From contig NZ_CP115483.1 of assembly GCF_027627455.1 (NCBI RefSeq), positions 2,232,001 to 2,296,000 on the forward strand: 64,000 bases of DNA. The letters are read 5' to 3'. This document shows, piece by piece, positions 8,591-18,105 of the stretch. The stretch comes from Sphingobacterium sp. SYP-B4668 (GTDB lineage: Bacteria; Bacteroidota; Bacteroidia; Sphingobacteriales; Sphingobacteriaceae). Numbering within the stretch: position 1 is the first letter of the stretch; each line of letters opens with the position of its first letter. The position numbers and the translations under genes are program-made. Under the pieces are notes generated by a model that had not been told where the DNA came from, made no database searches, and was given only the letters and a program-made list of their open reading frames with translations.

Positions 8591-9589
8591 CTAAGCTATA
8601 TTATTTATAGCATGTGCGAGTATTTCATATGATTTCAAGCGTTTGTCGTCGTCGTATATATACGATGTGGTCATGATTTCATCGAGGTTGTATTGTCTGG
8701 CAAAATCTGCCAAGTCTTCGGTTAGCTTGGCTTGGTCCCCAACAAAGGTGCAGGAGACCATGCTTTGTACGGCTTGCTCGATTTCTGTAATACCTGCATA
8801 GATTGTCTGTTCAGTAGGTGGGGAAAGGGGGCGCCTGGTGTTGGTGATGATTCCAGCAAACATATTGTACAAGCTGGAAGATAGATATTGGGCTTCTTCA
8901 GTCGTATCGGCTCCCACTACGTTGACACAGGCCAAGGAATAGGGCTGTTGCAATTGGGCCGAAGGCTTAAAGTTGTTTTGATAGATTTCTAGCGCATTGC
9001 GAAGCATCGCTGGTGCAAAGTGTGACGCAAAGGCATAGGGAAGACCGAGTTCAGCGGCTAGATAAGCGCTATCAGTGCTGGAGCCCAAAATCCAAAGGGG
9101 GACTTCTAACCCTTCAGCAGGGAAGGCTCTGACCTTGGAACTATAATTGTCTTGGCTGAAATACTGTTGTAAGGCTTTGACATCATCTGCAAAGTAAAAT
9201 TGGGTATTGATGTTGTTTCGACGCAGGGCCATGGCAGTTGATTGATCTGTGCCCGGAGCACGACCAAGTCCTAAATCTATACGTCCAGGATACAAGGTTT
9301 CTAACGTGCCAAATTGTTCGGCAACCACAAGTGGAGCATGGTTGGGAAGCATGATGCCACCAGACCCTACGCGTAGGGTAGAAGTATGCTCGGCAACATG
9401 GCTAATTAGGACAACCGTTGCTGAGCAGGCAATATACTCCATATTATGATGCTCGGCGAGCCACAACCGCTCATAGCCTAATTTTTCAATGTGTTGTGCG
9501 GCTGTGAGTACCCGCTGTATAGCTTCTCTAGGATTTCCACCTTTCTTTACCGGTGCCAGCTCCAAAGCAGATAATTTGATTTTGTTCAT
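8591..9589 (-). CDS. LLM-class flavin-dependent oxidoreductase (luciferase-like, group 1)
   Basis: A 332-residue TIM-barrel protein of the bacterial luciferase superfamily. It has the group-1 pattern: N-terminal LSALELAPV, YERLWLAEHHNM near residue 40, VGSGGIMLPNHAPL near 75-88, and YPGRIDLGLGRAPG near 95-110. These enzymes use FMNH2 and O2, or reduced flavin, on varied substrates; the E. coli relative is YhbW. The substrate is not predictable. It forms a separate unit with a terminator-like hairpin after the stop. Confidence 0.88.
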   Translation of the reverse strand: MNKIKLSALELAPVKKGGNPREAIQRVLTAAQHIEKLGYERLWLAEHHNMEYIACSATVVLISHVAEHTSTLRVGSGGIMLPNHAPLVVAEQFGTLETLYPGRIDLGLGRAPGTDQSTAMALRRNNINTQFYFADDVKALQQYFSQDNYSSKVRAFPAEGLEVPLWILGSSTDSAYLAAELGLPYAFASHFAPAMLRNALEIYQNNFKPSAQLQQPYSLACVNVVGADTTEEAQYLSSSLYNMFAGIITNTRRPLSPPTEQTIYAGITEIEQAVQSMVSCTFVGDQAKLTEDLADFARQYNLDEIMTTSYIYDDDKRLKSYEILAHAINNIA

Positions 9590-9801
9590 CTATTATGTTA
9601 TTATTTGTTTTATCCTATATCGATTCCTCTGGATACATCCGCCAGCTTTAGCCGTATGTATCATAGACCAATCCTTAACCTCTTTATTTTTCTTTACCAT
9701 GCGAATCAATCCCCTGATTACAGGATGACAAGAAGCCCATCGGGTGCTCGAGATTTAAATATACGGCTCTGAATAGAGAGATTTGTAATGGGAATGTAGG
9801 A

Positions 9802-10986
9802 TTAGTATATGCGGGATGCAGATATTACAATATTATTATTGTTGAGGTCTTGTGTGAAGAAGAGAAAAAGATCTCCTCCGTCTTTTATCTTGAATTTTTT
9901 ACGGATAGCCTCTGGTTTTTCTCCTGAATTTTTGACGACAATATTGGCTTGGGCGGGATAGTCTGATTTTTTAAAATCGGCGTATCGCTGGCATTCCAGT
10001 ATTTGAAATACTCTTCCTGGGAATGATGGTGCCAATTCTGCAGAGGTATAAAGGTGAGTGTGTTGATGGAGCTTACCTAATGTGTACCGGGCACCTAAGC
10101 TCTTAAAAGCGCCAGCTTTTGTGATGCAGACGTCCGGATCGTACAAATAGTTGAGTGGGATACTGTAGCTATTGGTTGTATTACGTTCTTCATCGTATGA
10201 GAAGATGAAGTGTTGCTCAAGGTCTTGAAATAATCTGATGCAGTGGATATGGACTGGACCGCTATAATCGCGCTCCTGTACAAAGAGTAGCTCTTTGCAG
10301 TCATTGTCTACACTGATGACATACACAGCTTTGACGAAGGCTAATGAAGATAGTGCATGGCTGATGTCGAGCAAAGGAGCAATTTTGCTGATAACAAGTC
10401 TGGATTTTTCAAAAAACAGAGATTGGAGGGACACAATGTTGGGCTCACAATCCGCCAGTAGGAACACTTTTTTACTGTTGACCCTACGAGAAGGGTCGAC
10501 GTAAATCACATCTACGACCTCATTCTCTTGGTCTCGGAGGTACTGGACGCCATCTGTTGCTAAGCAGGTAATATTGAAGGTGTGTAGAGCCTCAAAATTG
10601 TGTTTAACGATGAGAGAAAGTTTCCTGTTGAGTTCGCAATGTGTGACTTGATGGGCTACACGGGAAAAAAAATAATCATCCACACCGAATCCACCTGTCA
10701 AATCAACGACCCGCGACCCATGCGGAATCAGCTTGCTCTTGAATGAAGCTGTTCTTTCGGAGGAACACTGTTCGAGGTTGATTTTGTCAGGAAAGTAAAT
10801 GTTGTCGGTCGTATACCAAGTGGGAAGCTTATGGATGGCACGCTGCTTCCCATCAATCTGATTGGCTAACTCCGCACTAGTGATACCTTCTATTGGGCTC
10901 TTTTTTAAGGCAATACCCGTGGGCGGGACATGAATATTGTCCTGAATAAATTGTTGAACTTCTCTCTTTAATATATTGTTGTTCAA
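9802..10986 (-). CDS. Class I SAM-dependent methyltransferase with THUMP-like region (PG_1098 type)
   Basis: A 394-residue protein resembling the Bacteroidota PG_1098 family. It has an N-terminal helical part, then a Rossmann methyltransferase core with motif I VVDLTGGFGVDDYFFS (about residues 93-108), a D-P-S-R-R motif (YVDPSRR) in place of the usual DPPY/NPPF, a ferredoxin-like segment and a C-terminal THUMP-like region ending ISASRIY. The domain set suggests an RNA substrate, but the target is unknown. It starts directly after the lysC stop, so it is the last gene of the lysC operon. Confidence 0.82.
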   Translation of the reverse strand: MNNNILKREVQQFIQDNIHVPPTGIALKKSPIEGITSAELANQIDGKQRAIHKLPTWYTTDNIYFPDKINLEQCSSERTASFKSKLIPHGSRVVDLTGGFGVDDYFFSRVAHQVTHCELNRKLSLIVKHNFEALHTFNITCLATDGVQYLRDQENEVVDVIYVDPSRRVNSKKVFLLADCEPNIVSLQSLFFEKSRLVISKIAPLLDISHALSSLAFVKAVYVISVDNDCKELLFVQERDYSGPVHIHCIRLFQDLEQHFIFSYDEERNTTNSYSIPLNYLYDPDVCITKAGAFKSLGARYTLGKLHQHTHLYTSAELAPSFPGRVFQILECQRYADFKKSDYPAQANIVVKNSGEKPEAIRKKFKIKDGGDLFLFFTQDLNNNNIVISASRIY

Positions 10987-12249
10987 TTATTTATTTTTAA
11001 CGAGCATTTGACAGGTATAGCTATCTTTGAGCTCTTTGATGATTTCTTTGTTGACCAAGACGCGGTCTATGGTCTCTTGATTATAGTATCGAATGGTAAT
11101 CAATTCGAGTCCAGATTCTACCGTCACTTTATAGCGTTTTTCCAGCTCTTCCAATACCGCTGCAATGTTGTCACCTGTCTGGTCGACGGCAACCGAAAAT
11201 TGAATCGCACTGTTGTGCATCATATTGATTTTGATACGATGCTGGTGAAATAGGTTGAAGATATGGCTCAAGTTGTCTTCCACAATAAATGAAAAATCAC
11301 GGGGCAATATATTGATAAAAACCTGATTGACCTTAAAAATGAAGGATGGTACAGGTAATGTCTGGTTAGTGCTTTTGATCTGGGTCCCTTTTTGGTCGGG
11401 ATTTAGAAAAGAACGGACATTCAAGGTGATTTTTTTGTTTTGCAGCGGTTTGATTGTTTTCGGATGGATGACCGTGGCGCCATAGTAGGTCAACTCGATT
11501 GCGTCGGTATAGGAAAGCTCAGGGATGAGTTGGGTTTTTTCAAACCACTTAGGGTCTGCATTCAGTACACCGGGTACGTCTTTCCAAATGGTAACGGACT
11601 CTGCATTGAGACAAGAGGCAAATATAGCTGCCGAATAATCTGAGCCTTCTCGACCTAAGGTTGTTGTAAAGTTTTCCGACGTAGATCCAATGAATCCTTG
11701 GCTGATAAGCACGTAGTCGTCAAGTAAGATAGGTAGTTCGGCACGGATTTTCTCCTCGGTCTTCTCCCAGTCTACTTTGCCTTCTCGGTAAGTATTGTCT
11801 GTAAATATAAAATCCCGAGCATCTATCCATCGAGAGGATACACCGACCGAAGCGGCATAGGCGGCGATGATTTTGGATGAAAGTAGCTCTCCCAGTGATA
11901 CGATTTGGTCATATAGGTAATCATACCCATCTTGGGGGGACTCTTCTAGAATCCATTCGATTTCTACGAACGAATTGGCAATGTCGTCAAAGATTGGATT
12001 AAATCGGTCTTCAAAAAGCTGCTCCAAAATAGAAAAATGACTTTTTTTGACTTCGTTGAGTAGCTCAAAGGGGTCGCCAGATTGTTTGAAAAATGTGTTA
12101 GTGAGCTTTTCTAAAAAATCTGTAGTCTTGCCAATTGCCGATACAACGACGAGTAAGGGTTCGTCTTGATATTTCGCAATGATTGAGGCCACATTCTTAA
12201 TACTTTCCGCATCTCTTACTGAAGCTCCCCCGAATTTGAATACTTGCAT
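10987..12249 (-). CDS. lysC: Aspartate kinase
   Basis: A 420-residue monofunctional aspartokinase, which makes aspartyl phosphate from aspartate and ATP, the first step towards lysine, threonine, methionine and diaminopimelate. The N-terminal KFGGASVRDAESI (residues 4-16) is the ATP-binding KFGGxS signature. SQGFIGSTSENFTTTLGREGSDYSA near 180-210 is the substrate region. The C-terminal 110 residues are ACT-type regulatory sequence. Here GGAS replaces the commoner GGTS. It begins 9 nt after the lipoprotein stop and abuts the methyltransferase gene, consistent with one operon. Confidence 0.93.
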   Translation of the reverse strand: MQVFKFGGASVRDAESIKNVASIIAKYQDEPLLVVVSAIGKTTDFLEKLTNTFFKQSGDPFELLNEVKKSHFSILEQLFEDRFNPIFDDIANSFVEIEWILEESPQDGYDYLYDQIVSLGELLSSKIIAAYAASVGVSSRWIDARDFIFTDNTYREGKVDWEKTEEKIRAELPILLDDYVLISQGFIGSTSENFTTTLGREGSDYSAAIFASCLNAESVTIWKDVPGVLNADPKWFEKTQLIPELSYTDAIELTYYGATVIHPKTIKPLQNKKITLNVRSFLNPDQKGTQIKSTNQTLPVPSFIFKVNQVFINILPRDFSFIVEDNLSHIFNLFHQHRIKINMMHNSAIQFSVAVDQTGDNIAAVLEELEKRYKVTVESGLELITIRYYNQETIDRVLVNKEIIKELKDSYTCQMLVKNK

Positions 12250-12258
12250 TTATGATAA

Positions 12259-13092
12259 CTATGTTTTGGGTTGATTGCTAATTATACGCTGGACATACAC
12301 CTTACCTGAATCGGTAAGTAAATGCTCAATGGCTTCATAAGGTATGCGTAGGGAGGTACTTCCTTCTGCATACGATTTGATTTCATAAGGATTGTAGTAA
12401 AAGAGTAGATTATTCCGTTCCAATCCAAAGTTTTCAGCGAGTGCATATTGTCCATTTTCAAAGAAATACTTTCCGTCCAGTCGTTCGTGATTACCTAAGC
12501 GTTCCATTTTTCGGAAGTATTTTTCTGCAATTTTAATAAATTCTTTTTGTTTTTCTCTACTCACGAGGTCGTTGAACACGATTTTTTTGTCGTTTACCAA
12601 ATCAAAATTTGCAATCAATTTGACATGGTTTCCATGGGCGCCACCGCTGAAGTCATCAATCTCTGTTGCTATGCTCAGCAGGCTAGGGCGATTGACCAGG
12701 ATATTGGTCCTGATTTCCCTGAACCAGGCCGTATGGTAGGTGGGATCCGATGAGTCTTCGACAAATTCATTAAAACCGGACAGAAAACTATCTGCCGCTT
12801 GCTGTATACTGTCTTCACCATCAATAAGAATCGATGACCGAAGTAATTGATTAATTTTCTTGTTCTCAAAGTCGGGATAGGAAGCATAGAAATAGGTGGT
12901 ATCTATACCATGCTCGCTATCTAGGAAATAAGGACTATTTTTAAAAAAATCGACAACTTTGTAGGGGAGGGTATCACGAGATGTCTGATGCGCCTCATGT
13001 TTACTACTATTGGGATTCGATTGGCAACTATAGGCTACAATCGTCATCCATATCCCCAATACCGCTGCATATTTGGATTTTTCTAACACCAT
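12259..13092 (-). CDS. DUF3298/DUF4163-type lipoprotein (RsiV-like)
   Basis: I choose the ATG at 13092 because it is preceded by AGAGGA and gives a clean lipoprotein signal ending in VAYSC (Cys 23). An upstream in-frame ATG at 13131 would overlap the previous gene by 28 nt and bury the signal. The mature protein has the DUF4163/DUF3298 pattern: AWFREIRTNILVNRPSLLSI, DDFSGGAHGNH and a late FNDLVSREKQKEF segment. Relatives include lysozyme-sensing anti-sigma factor ectodomains, but this one is a stand-alone lipoprotein with no sigma factor nearby. Its role is unknown. Confidence 0.8.
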   Translation of the reverse strand: MVLEKSKYAAVLGIWMTIVAYSCQSNPNSSKHEAHQTSRDTLPYKVVDFFKNSPYFLDSEHGIDTTYFYASYPDFENKKINQLLRSSILIDGEDSIQQAADSFLSGFNEFVEDSSDPTYHTAWFREIRTNILVNRPSLLSIATEIDDFSGGAHGNHVKLIANFDLVNDKKIVFNDLVSREKQKEFIKIAEKYFRKMERLGNHERLDGKYFFENGQYALAENFGLERNNLLFYYNPYEIKSYAEGSTSLRIPYEAIEHLLTDSGKVYVQRIISNQPKT

Positions 13093-13103
13093 AATCCTCT
13101 TCA

Positions 13104-13556
13104 CTAATGATTCACGGTTACATTGATCCATTCTGAATCAAATGTAGCTCCATATTTTTTGTAGAATTCAATGGCAGGGGTATTCCAATCCAAGACCTGC
13201 CACATCATACCAGAATAACCCTGTGATTGGCTGTATCGTATCGTTTCGTCTAACAATTGCTTTCCAATACCTGTTCCTCGCATTTTTTCGGTGACGATTA
13301 AGTCTTCGAGGTATAACCGCCGACCTTTCCAGGTTGAATAGCGGATGTAAAATAACGACATTCCGATGATGAAGCCGTCTACCTCTGCCACGAAAGCAGC
13401 CCATACAGGTGAAGGCCCAAAACCAGCTAGCTCAAACTCAGCCAAGCTTACAGTCACCTCATTCGGAGCTTTTTCGAAGAGGGCAAGCTCACGGATTAAA
13501 TCCATCATTTGGATACAATCTGTCTTTTGGGCTTTTCGGATGAGGACTTCTTTCAT
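13104..13556 (-). CDS. GNAT-family N-acetyltransferase
   Basis: A 150-residue single GNAT domain. The acetyl-CoA pyrophosphate loop is visible as EKMRGTGIGKQLL (about residues 88-100), preceded by the beta-4 strand YLEDLIVTE and followed by DWNTPAIEFYKKYGA near 125-140. These features are close to the diamine/thialysine acetyltransferase branch (SAT1-like), but substrate specificity is not proven. Its start overlaps the end of the yggS-like gene by 4 nt, a translational coupling signal. Confidence 0.85.
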   Translation of the reverse strand: MKEVLIRKAQKTDCIQMMDLIRELALFEKAPNEVTVSLAEFELAGFGPSPVWAAFVAEVDGFIIGMSLFYIRYSTWKGRRLYLEDLIVTEKMRGTGIGKQLLDETIRYSQSQGYSGMMWQVLDWNTPAIEFYKKYGATFDSEWINVTVNH

Positions 13557-14251
13557 TGGTTTTGGTCTGTTTTAAAATGTTTGATGATACGTTTTCCAAA
13601 TACGGTACTTCCCAGACGAATCATGGTGCTTCCATTTTCAATAGCTAGTTTGTAATCTGAAGACATACCCATGGAAAGGGTGTCGAAAGTATCTACTTTT
13701 CGAAAAAAACTTGCCTTAATGCCATCAAAAAGCATTTTCAATTCGTAGAACTCTTCTTTGACCTCTTTTTCATTCTCAGTATTTGTCGCAATACCCATTA
13801 AACCTCTGATGCGAATATTATCTAAAGTCAGGAATTCTTCATCTCTAAGCAATTCCACTAGTTCAATATGGTCTAAGCCAAATTTTGTAGATTCCTCCGC
13901 AATATACACTTGTAAAAGACAGTCGATTACACGGTTGTGCTTAATGGCATGTTTATTTATTTCTTTTAATAATTTGATAGAATCTACTGATTCTATCATG
14001 GAGATGAAAGGGGCAATGTACTTGACTTTATTCGTCTGAAGGTGACCAACCAAATGCCATTGGATATCTTTTGGAAGCTGTTCGTATTTGTCCGTAAGTT
14101 CCTGCACCATATTCTCGCCAAATACACGTTGCCCAGCATTGTAGGCCTCTAAAATATCTTCTACGGGTTTGGTTTTGGAGATGGCGACTAATGTGATACC
14201 TAGTGGTTCGATCTCTTGATTTATTTTCTCAATGTTGACTGCAATACTCAT
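13553..14251 (-). CDS. yggS: YggS-family pyridoxal-phosphate homeostasis protein
   Basis: A 232-residue PLP-binding TIM-barrel protein of the YggS/PLPBP family, which buffers pyridoxal phosphate and affects amino-acid metabolism. The PLP lysine is in LVAISKTKP (K27 or so), and GENMVQELTDKY, WHLVGHLQTNKVKYI and the C-terminal LSMGMSSDYKLAIENGSTMIR are the family hallmarks (phosphate binding by the last two). Length is typical. It heads a minus-strand run of five genes down to 9802. A TAGATTTG box (14259-14266) lies only 7 nt before the ATG. Confidence 0.93.
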   Translation of the reverse strand: MSIAVNIEKINQEIEPLGITLVAISKTKPVEDILEAYNAGQRVFGENMVQELTDKYEQLPKDIQWHLVGHLQTNKVKYIAPFISMIESVDSIKLLKEINKHAIKHNRVIDCLLQVYIAEESTKFGLDHIELVELLRDEEFLTLDNIRIRGLMGIATNTENEKEVKEEFYELKMLFDGIKASFFRKVDTFDTLSMGMSSDYKLAIENGSTMIRLGSTVFGKRIIKHFKTDQNQ

Positions 14252-14258
14252 ATATGTA

Positions 14259-14316
14259 CAAATCTAGGATATAAAATTTCGAAAAGCACCATATTCAGTG
14301 CCTTTTTGTAAATTTG
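14259..14316. promoter_or_regulatory. Divergent promoter region for yggS (-) and the DUF4296 gene (+)
   Basis: Two exact TAnnTTTG boxes face away from each other. On the minus strand TAGATTTG occupies 14259-14266, 7 nt before the yggS ATG. On the plus strand TAAATTTG occupies 14309-14316, 14 nt before the ATG at 14331. Neither has a clear TTG at the expected upstream distance, so the call rests on the -7 boxes and their placement. Confidence 0.45.
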
Positions 14317-14330
14317 TACAAAATTACGAA

Positions 14331-15002
14331 ATGCAACGTTCAATACTCTGTATATTTTTAGTGTTTTTTCTATTGTCTTCATGCAGCGATGGGATCCCAA
14401 AAGGTGTTTTGTCGAAGGCAAAGATGACGGATGTTCTGGTGGAAGTACATCTAATTGATGGCTATCTGAATACCTTAAATGTAGATAGTGCGCGCAAGGT
14501 GTTGGGAGGCTATTACGAGCAAACTTTCGAAGCCTTCGATACGGACTCAGCTACCTTCAATAAGAGTATGAAATTCTATGCAGAAGATCCTTTATTGATG
14601 ACAGATGTGTATAGTAAGGTCAATGATCGGTTAGTAAAGCTAGAGAAGGATTATAATCGGTTGGATTCCATTCGGAATGTGATTGTGCAGGATAGCCTAA
14701 CTCGTGTGAACCGATTGATTATGCAGGCGCAAAAATCCAAAGATTTGATTTTGAATGTGAAGAAGGATAGTACCACAATGGATTACAAGTCGTTTGCCAC
14801 CTATTTCTTGAGTGATGCAGGACTGGGCACGCTCGCCGAACGTATTCTTTATATTCCGACACCCGCACCAGCGTTGACACCAACCCCCGTACCGTCGACA
14901 CAACCAGCAGAAGCAGTACGTCGAGAAGAAGTAAAAGAGGATACGAGCAGCGTAAAAATAATACCGACCGACGGGCGGCGTTTCAAGCCTGTCATACGAT
15001 AA
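14331..15002 (+). CDS. DUF4296-type lipoprotein
   Basis: The ATG at 14331 is preferred over one 33 nt upstream because it gives a standard lipoprotein signal (FLVFFLLSSC) and sits just after a -7 box. The product (223 aa) has the Bacteroidota DUF4296 pattern right after the lipobox: IPKGVLSKAKMTDVLVEVHLIDGYL. It then has a long helical stretch and a proline-rich low-complexity tail (TPAPALTPTPVPS, near 180-195). The family is a conserved cell-envelope lipoprotein of unknown role. It precedes mutS2 by 49 nt. Confidence 0.8.
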   Translation: MQRSILCIFLVFFLLSSCSDGIPKGVLSKAKMTDVLVEVHLIDGYLNTLNVDSARKVLGGYYEQTFEAFDTDSATFNKSMKFYAEDPLLMTDVYSKVNDRLVKLEKDYNRLDSIRNVIVQDSLTRVNRLIMQAQKSKDLILNVKKDSTTMDYKSFATYFLSDAGLGTLAERILYIPTPAPALTPTPVPSTQPAEAVRREEVKEDTSSVKIIPTDGRRFKPVIR

Positions 15003-15016
15003 TTGCGCGTTTGAAC

Positions 15017-15049
15017 TTTGTAAACCGTTGATTAAATGATTAATATTTG
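15017..15049 (+). promoter_or_regulatory. Candidate promoter of mutS2
   Basis: TTTG at 15017-15020, 21 nt, then AATATTTG at 15042-15049 (one mismatch to TAnnTTTG). The mutS2 ATG lies 2 nt downstream, so a transcript from here would be leaderless. Confidence 0.4.
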
Positions 15050-15051
15050 AA

Positions 15052-17427
15052 ATGATTTACCCCCAAAATGCAAGTGATAAACTCGGCTTTGCTGAGATTA
15101 AGCTATATATAAAACAAAAGTGTCTAAGTGAACCGGGACGTGAAATGGTGGATAAAATCCAGCCACAGGTCAAACTGGAGCAAATAGATCGTTTCTTACG
15201 GCAAACGAACGAATTTAAGGATATATTGGAGAATGATGCTCCTTTACCGGTGGATCATTTATATCCAATCAGGCCACTTGCAGAAAAGGCAAGGGTAGAG
15301 GGAGCTTTTTTGGCAGAGGAGGAATTCTATCGCGTGTTGTTGTCTTTACGTACAGTCTACGCTGTAATCCGATATTTTAATGAGCGAGAGGGCTTGTATC
15401 CTAATTTAGAAATCTTATTTGAACATCTGCCGATTGAAAATAAAATCGTAAAGGATATTGAGGTGGTGATAGATGAGCGTGGTAAAATGAAAAATAACGC
15501 GTCGAGGCTCTTGTTGGATCTAAGCCAACAGATTTTAAAAGCTGAGCAAGAAGCGCATAAACGCATCGACATCATTTTTAAACAGGCGCAGAATAGTGGC
15601 TGGACTGCTGATGGTAATCTGACCATCCGGGACGGACGCCTTGTCATTCCTATTCTGGCGGAAAACAAAAGGAAACTAAAAGGGCTTATCCACGATGAAT
15701 CTGCGACAGGGCAAACAGCTTTTATTGAGCCAGAAGAAGTTTTTCACTTAAATAATAAGATTAGGGATTTAGAGTTTGAAAGAAGACGCGAAGTGATTCG
15801 TATCTTGGTGGAATTGACGACGATGTTAAGACCGCATATTCCGTTGCTGTTGTCCTATCACAGCTTACTGAGTAAACTAGATTTTGTTCGAGCAAAGGCT
15901 TTATTTGCGATAGATGTTGAAGCGGAGATGCCAGAATTGTCAAAAGAGGCGGAGATTTCACTTCACAATGCTCGGCACCCTTTATTGTTTTTGCATTCCA
16001 AAAAGGAGCAACATACGGTAGTACCGCTCAATATTAACATTAATGCAGATGAGCGGGTGATTGTTGTTTCGGGACCTAATGCAGGCGGAAAGTCTGTTTG
16101 TATGAAAACAGTTGGTCTTCTGCAGCTGATGGTACAATCGGGCTTGTTGATTCCAGCTGAGGCTACTTCAAAAGTTGGAGTATTCAAACAAATTTTTGCC
16201 GATATTGGAGACGATCAATCTATTGAGAGCGATTTGAGTACCTATAGTGCACATCTTTCTAAAATGAAATATTTTACAGAGTTTGCAAATGCGCGTACAT
16301 TGATTTTGATAGATGAGTTTGGAACAGGTACCGACCCGCTCTTTGGTGGACCTATGGCAGAAGCGGTACTGGAAACGCTAAATAAAAAACATGTGAGGGG
16401 AGTAGTGACGACACACTATTCGAATCTAAAAGTATTTGCGAGTCATACAGAAGGTCTTGAGAATGCATCTATGCTATTTGATAATGAGGCGATGAGGCCG
16501 ATGTATATCTTGCAAGTGGGTAAGCCGGGGAGTTCATATGCTTTTGAAATTGCTCACAAGATAGGTCTTCGAAAGGATATCCTAGAACTGGCCAAACAGA
16601 AAATAGGGACGCAGCAGAAAAAAGTAGATACGCTCTTGGTCGATCTGGAAAGGGATAAGAAGGAAGTTTTGGATACGAAAGTTGCCATCGGTAAGCGTGA
16701 GCGCGAATTAATCTCGCTTAAGGCCGAATATGAAGAATTGCAGACCTATCTTGATGAGAACAAGAAGCAGATATTACGGAAGGCCAAAGATGAGGCGCAA
16801 CAGATTTTAAAAGATGCGAATAAGCTCGTTGAGAATACAATTGCCGACATTAAGTCTGTAAAGGCAGATAAAGAGAAAACAAAAGAGATCCGCGGTAAAT
16901 TGACACAGGCTGCAGATGCGCATCGTGTGAAGCCGATCAAACAAGCTGCTCCAATAGTAGCAACTGGAGCTGAAGAGCTTGTCATTGAGGTGGGAGATTG
17001 GGTACGGATTATAGATTCGGGTAATGAAGCGGAAGTAATAGAAGTCGCTAAAAACAATAACCTCATCTTGGCACTAGGTGACTTAAGAACTGTGGTGAAG
17101 CGAGCAAAAGTGGTTAAGCTGAGAAGCAAGGAAAAGTCGAAGGCCATTAAGAAGAGTAGTGGTCATACGCCATCTGGTGCCGATTTTAGTCCCGAGGTGG
17201 ATGTGCGTGGTATGCGCACGGAGGATGCCCTTCAAAAGTTGGAGGCAATTTTGGATCGTGCAGTGATGATCGGGTATCCGAACTTGAAAATCGTGCATGG
17301 TAAAGGTGACGGAATTTTACGTAAATTCATCCGCGAATACTTACGTAAATACAGCCATGTATCTCGGTTTGAAGATGAACATGCGGATAGAGGGGGAGAC
17401 GGTATTACATACGCTTACATTGATTAA
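15052..17427 (+). CDS. mutS2: Endonuclease MutS2
   Basis: A 791-residue MutS2 protein, known as a DNA-junction/recombination-suppressing ATPase and, in some bacteria, a factor that splits collided ribosomes. Regions in order: N-terminal clamp and helical core (about 1-320), ATPase with Walker A VVSGPNAGGKS near 337-347, Walker B LILIDEFGTGTDPL near 418-431 and the THYSNLK switch, a long coiled coil (about 515-640), a KOW-like segment (GDWVRIIDSGNEAEVIE), and a C-terminal Smr domain with VDVRGMRTEDAL and IVHGKGDGILR. It lacks the MutS mismatch-reading domain, as expected. Confidence 0.96.
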   Translation: MIYPQNASDKLGFAEIKLYIKQKCLSEPGREMVDKIQPQVKLEQIDRFLRQTNEFKDILENDAPLPVDHLYPIRPLAEKARVEGAFLAEEEFYRVLLSLRTVYAVIRYFNEREGLYPNLEILFEHLPIENKIVKDIEVVIDERGKMKNNASRLLLDLSQQILKAEQEAHKRIDIIFKQAQNSGWTADGNLTIRDGRLVIPILAENKRKLKGLIHDESATGQTAFIEPEEVFHLNNKIRDLEFERRREVIRILVELTTMLRPHIPLLLSYHSLLSKLDFVRAKALFAIDVEAEMPELSKEAEISLHNARHPLLFLHSKKEQHTVVPLNININADERVIVVSGPNAGGKSVCMKTVGLLQLMVQSGLLIPAEATSKVGVFKQIFADIGDDQSIESDLSTYSAHLSKMKYFTEFANARTLILIDEFGTGTDPLFGGPMAEAVLETLNKKHVRGVVTTHYSNLKVFASHTEGLENASMLFDNEAMRPMYILQVGKPGSSYAFEIAHKIGLRKDILELAKQKIGTQQKKVDTLLVDLERDKKEVLDTKVAIGKRERELISLKAEYEELQTYLDENKKQILRKAKDEAQQILKDANKLVENTIADIKSVKADKEKTKEIRGKLTQAADAHRVKPIKQAAPIVATGAEELVIEVGDWVRIIDSGNEAEVIEVAKNNNLILALGDLRTVVKRAKVVKLRSKEKSKAIKKSSGHTPSGADFSPEVDVRGMRTEDALQKLEAILDRAVMIGYPNLKIVHGKGDGILRKFIREYLRKYSHVSRFEDEHADRGGDGITYAYID

Positions 17428-17449
17428 TAATAATTATTAAGAGATCACT

Positions 17450-18094
17450 ATGTTTCTTGAATTCTTTGATGATGAACGTGTTCAGGCCGTATTCGTGTCC
17501 ATTATTTGTGGCTGCGTAATTGGGTTTGAAAGAGAGTATCGTAATAAGTCGGCTGGCTTTAGGACAGTCGTATTGATTTGTTTTGGATCTACCGTATTTA
17601 CAATGGTATCCATGTTAGGCGAAAATTCGGACGATCGTATAGCGGCTAATATTGTTACCGGTATTGGCTTTTTGGGGGCAGGGGTTATATTCAAAGGAAA
17701 GGTGTCCGTACTGGGGTTGACTACAGCTGCAGTAATTTGGTCTATGGCTGCCATCGGCATGGTAATAGGTACGGGAGAGTTTGTGCTGGCCTTTTTTCTG
17801 ACTGCTTGCATGTTTATCATTCTTGCATTTTTTCATAAGATTGAGCGGGTCTTGTCGAGTTTCTTTTTTACCAAGACTATCTACATCACCTTCCAAGATA
17901 TTGGTCTCCACCATCTGAAGGATTTTGAAGAGTTGCTCTTGGAACGAAAAGTTACCGTAGCCAGAAAAGGACTCGAAAAACGAGGGAATCATTTGATGGT
18001 GGTGTATGATATTTCGGGTAGACGAAAGCACATACAGGCTGTAAATGAGAAGATTGTCAGTTTAGATTACGTATACGAATTTACATATAGTTAA
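17450..18094 (+). CDS. MgtC/SapB-family membrane protein
   Basis: A 214-residue protein with about five hydrophobic helices in the first 130 residues, carrying the MgtC signature GFEREYRNKSAGFRT (about 24-38) and GIGFLGAGVIFKG (64-76). A soluble C-terminal part (about 145-214) looks like a small ACT-like domain. MgtC proteins modulate membrane ATPase and Mg/phosphate homeostasis; the SapB/MgtC group in Bacteroidota is not well characterised. It lies 22 nt after mutS2 and 11 nt before the PAP2 gene, so is likely in the same transcript. Confidence 0.9.
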   Translation: MFLEFFDDERVQAVFVSIICGCVIGFEREYRNKSAGFRTVVLICFGSTVFTMVSMLGENSDDRIAANIVTGIGFLGAGVIFKGKVSVLGLTTAAVIWSMAAIGMVIGTGEFVLAFFLTACMFIILAFFHKIERVLSSFFFTKTIYITFQDIGLHHLKDFEELLLERKVTVARKGLEKRGNHLMVVYDISGRRKHIQAVNEKIVSLDYVYEFTYS

Positions 18095-18105
18095 GATTTA
18101 TCGAT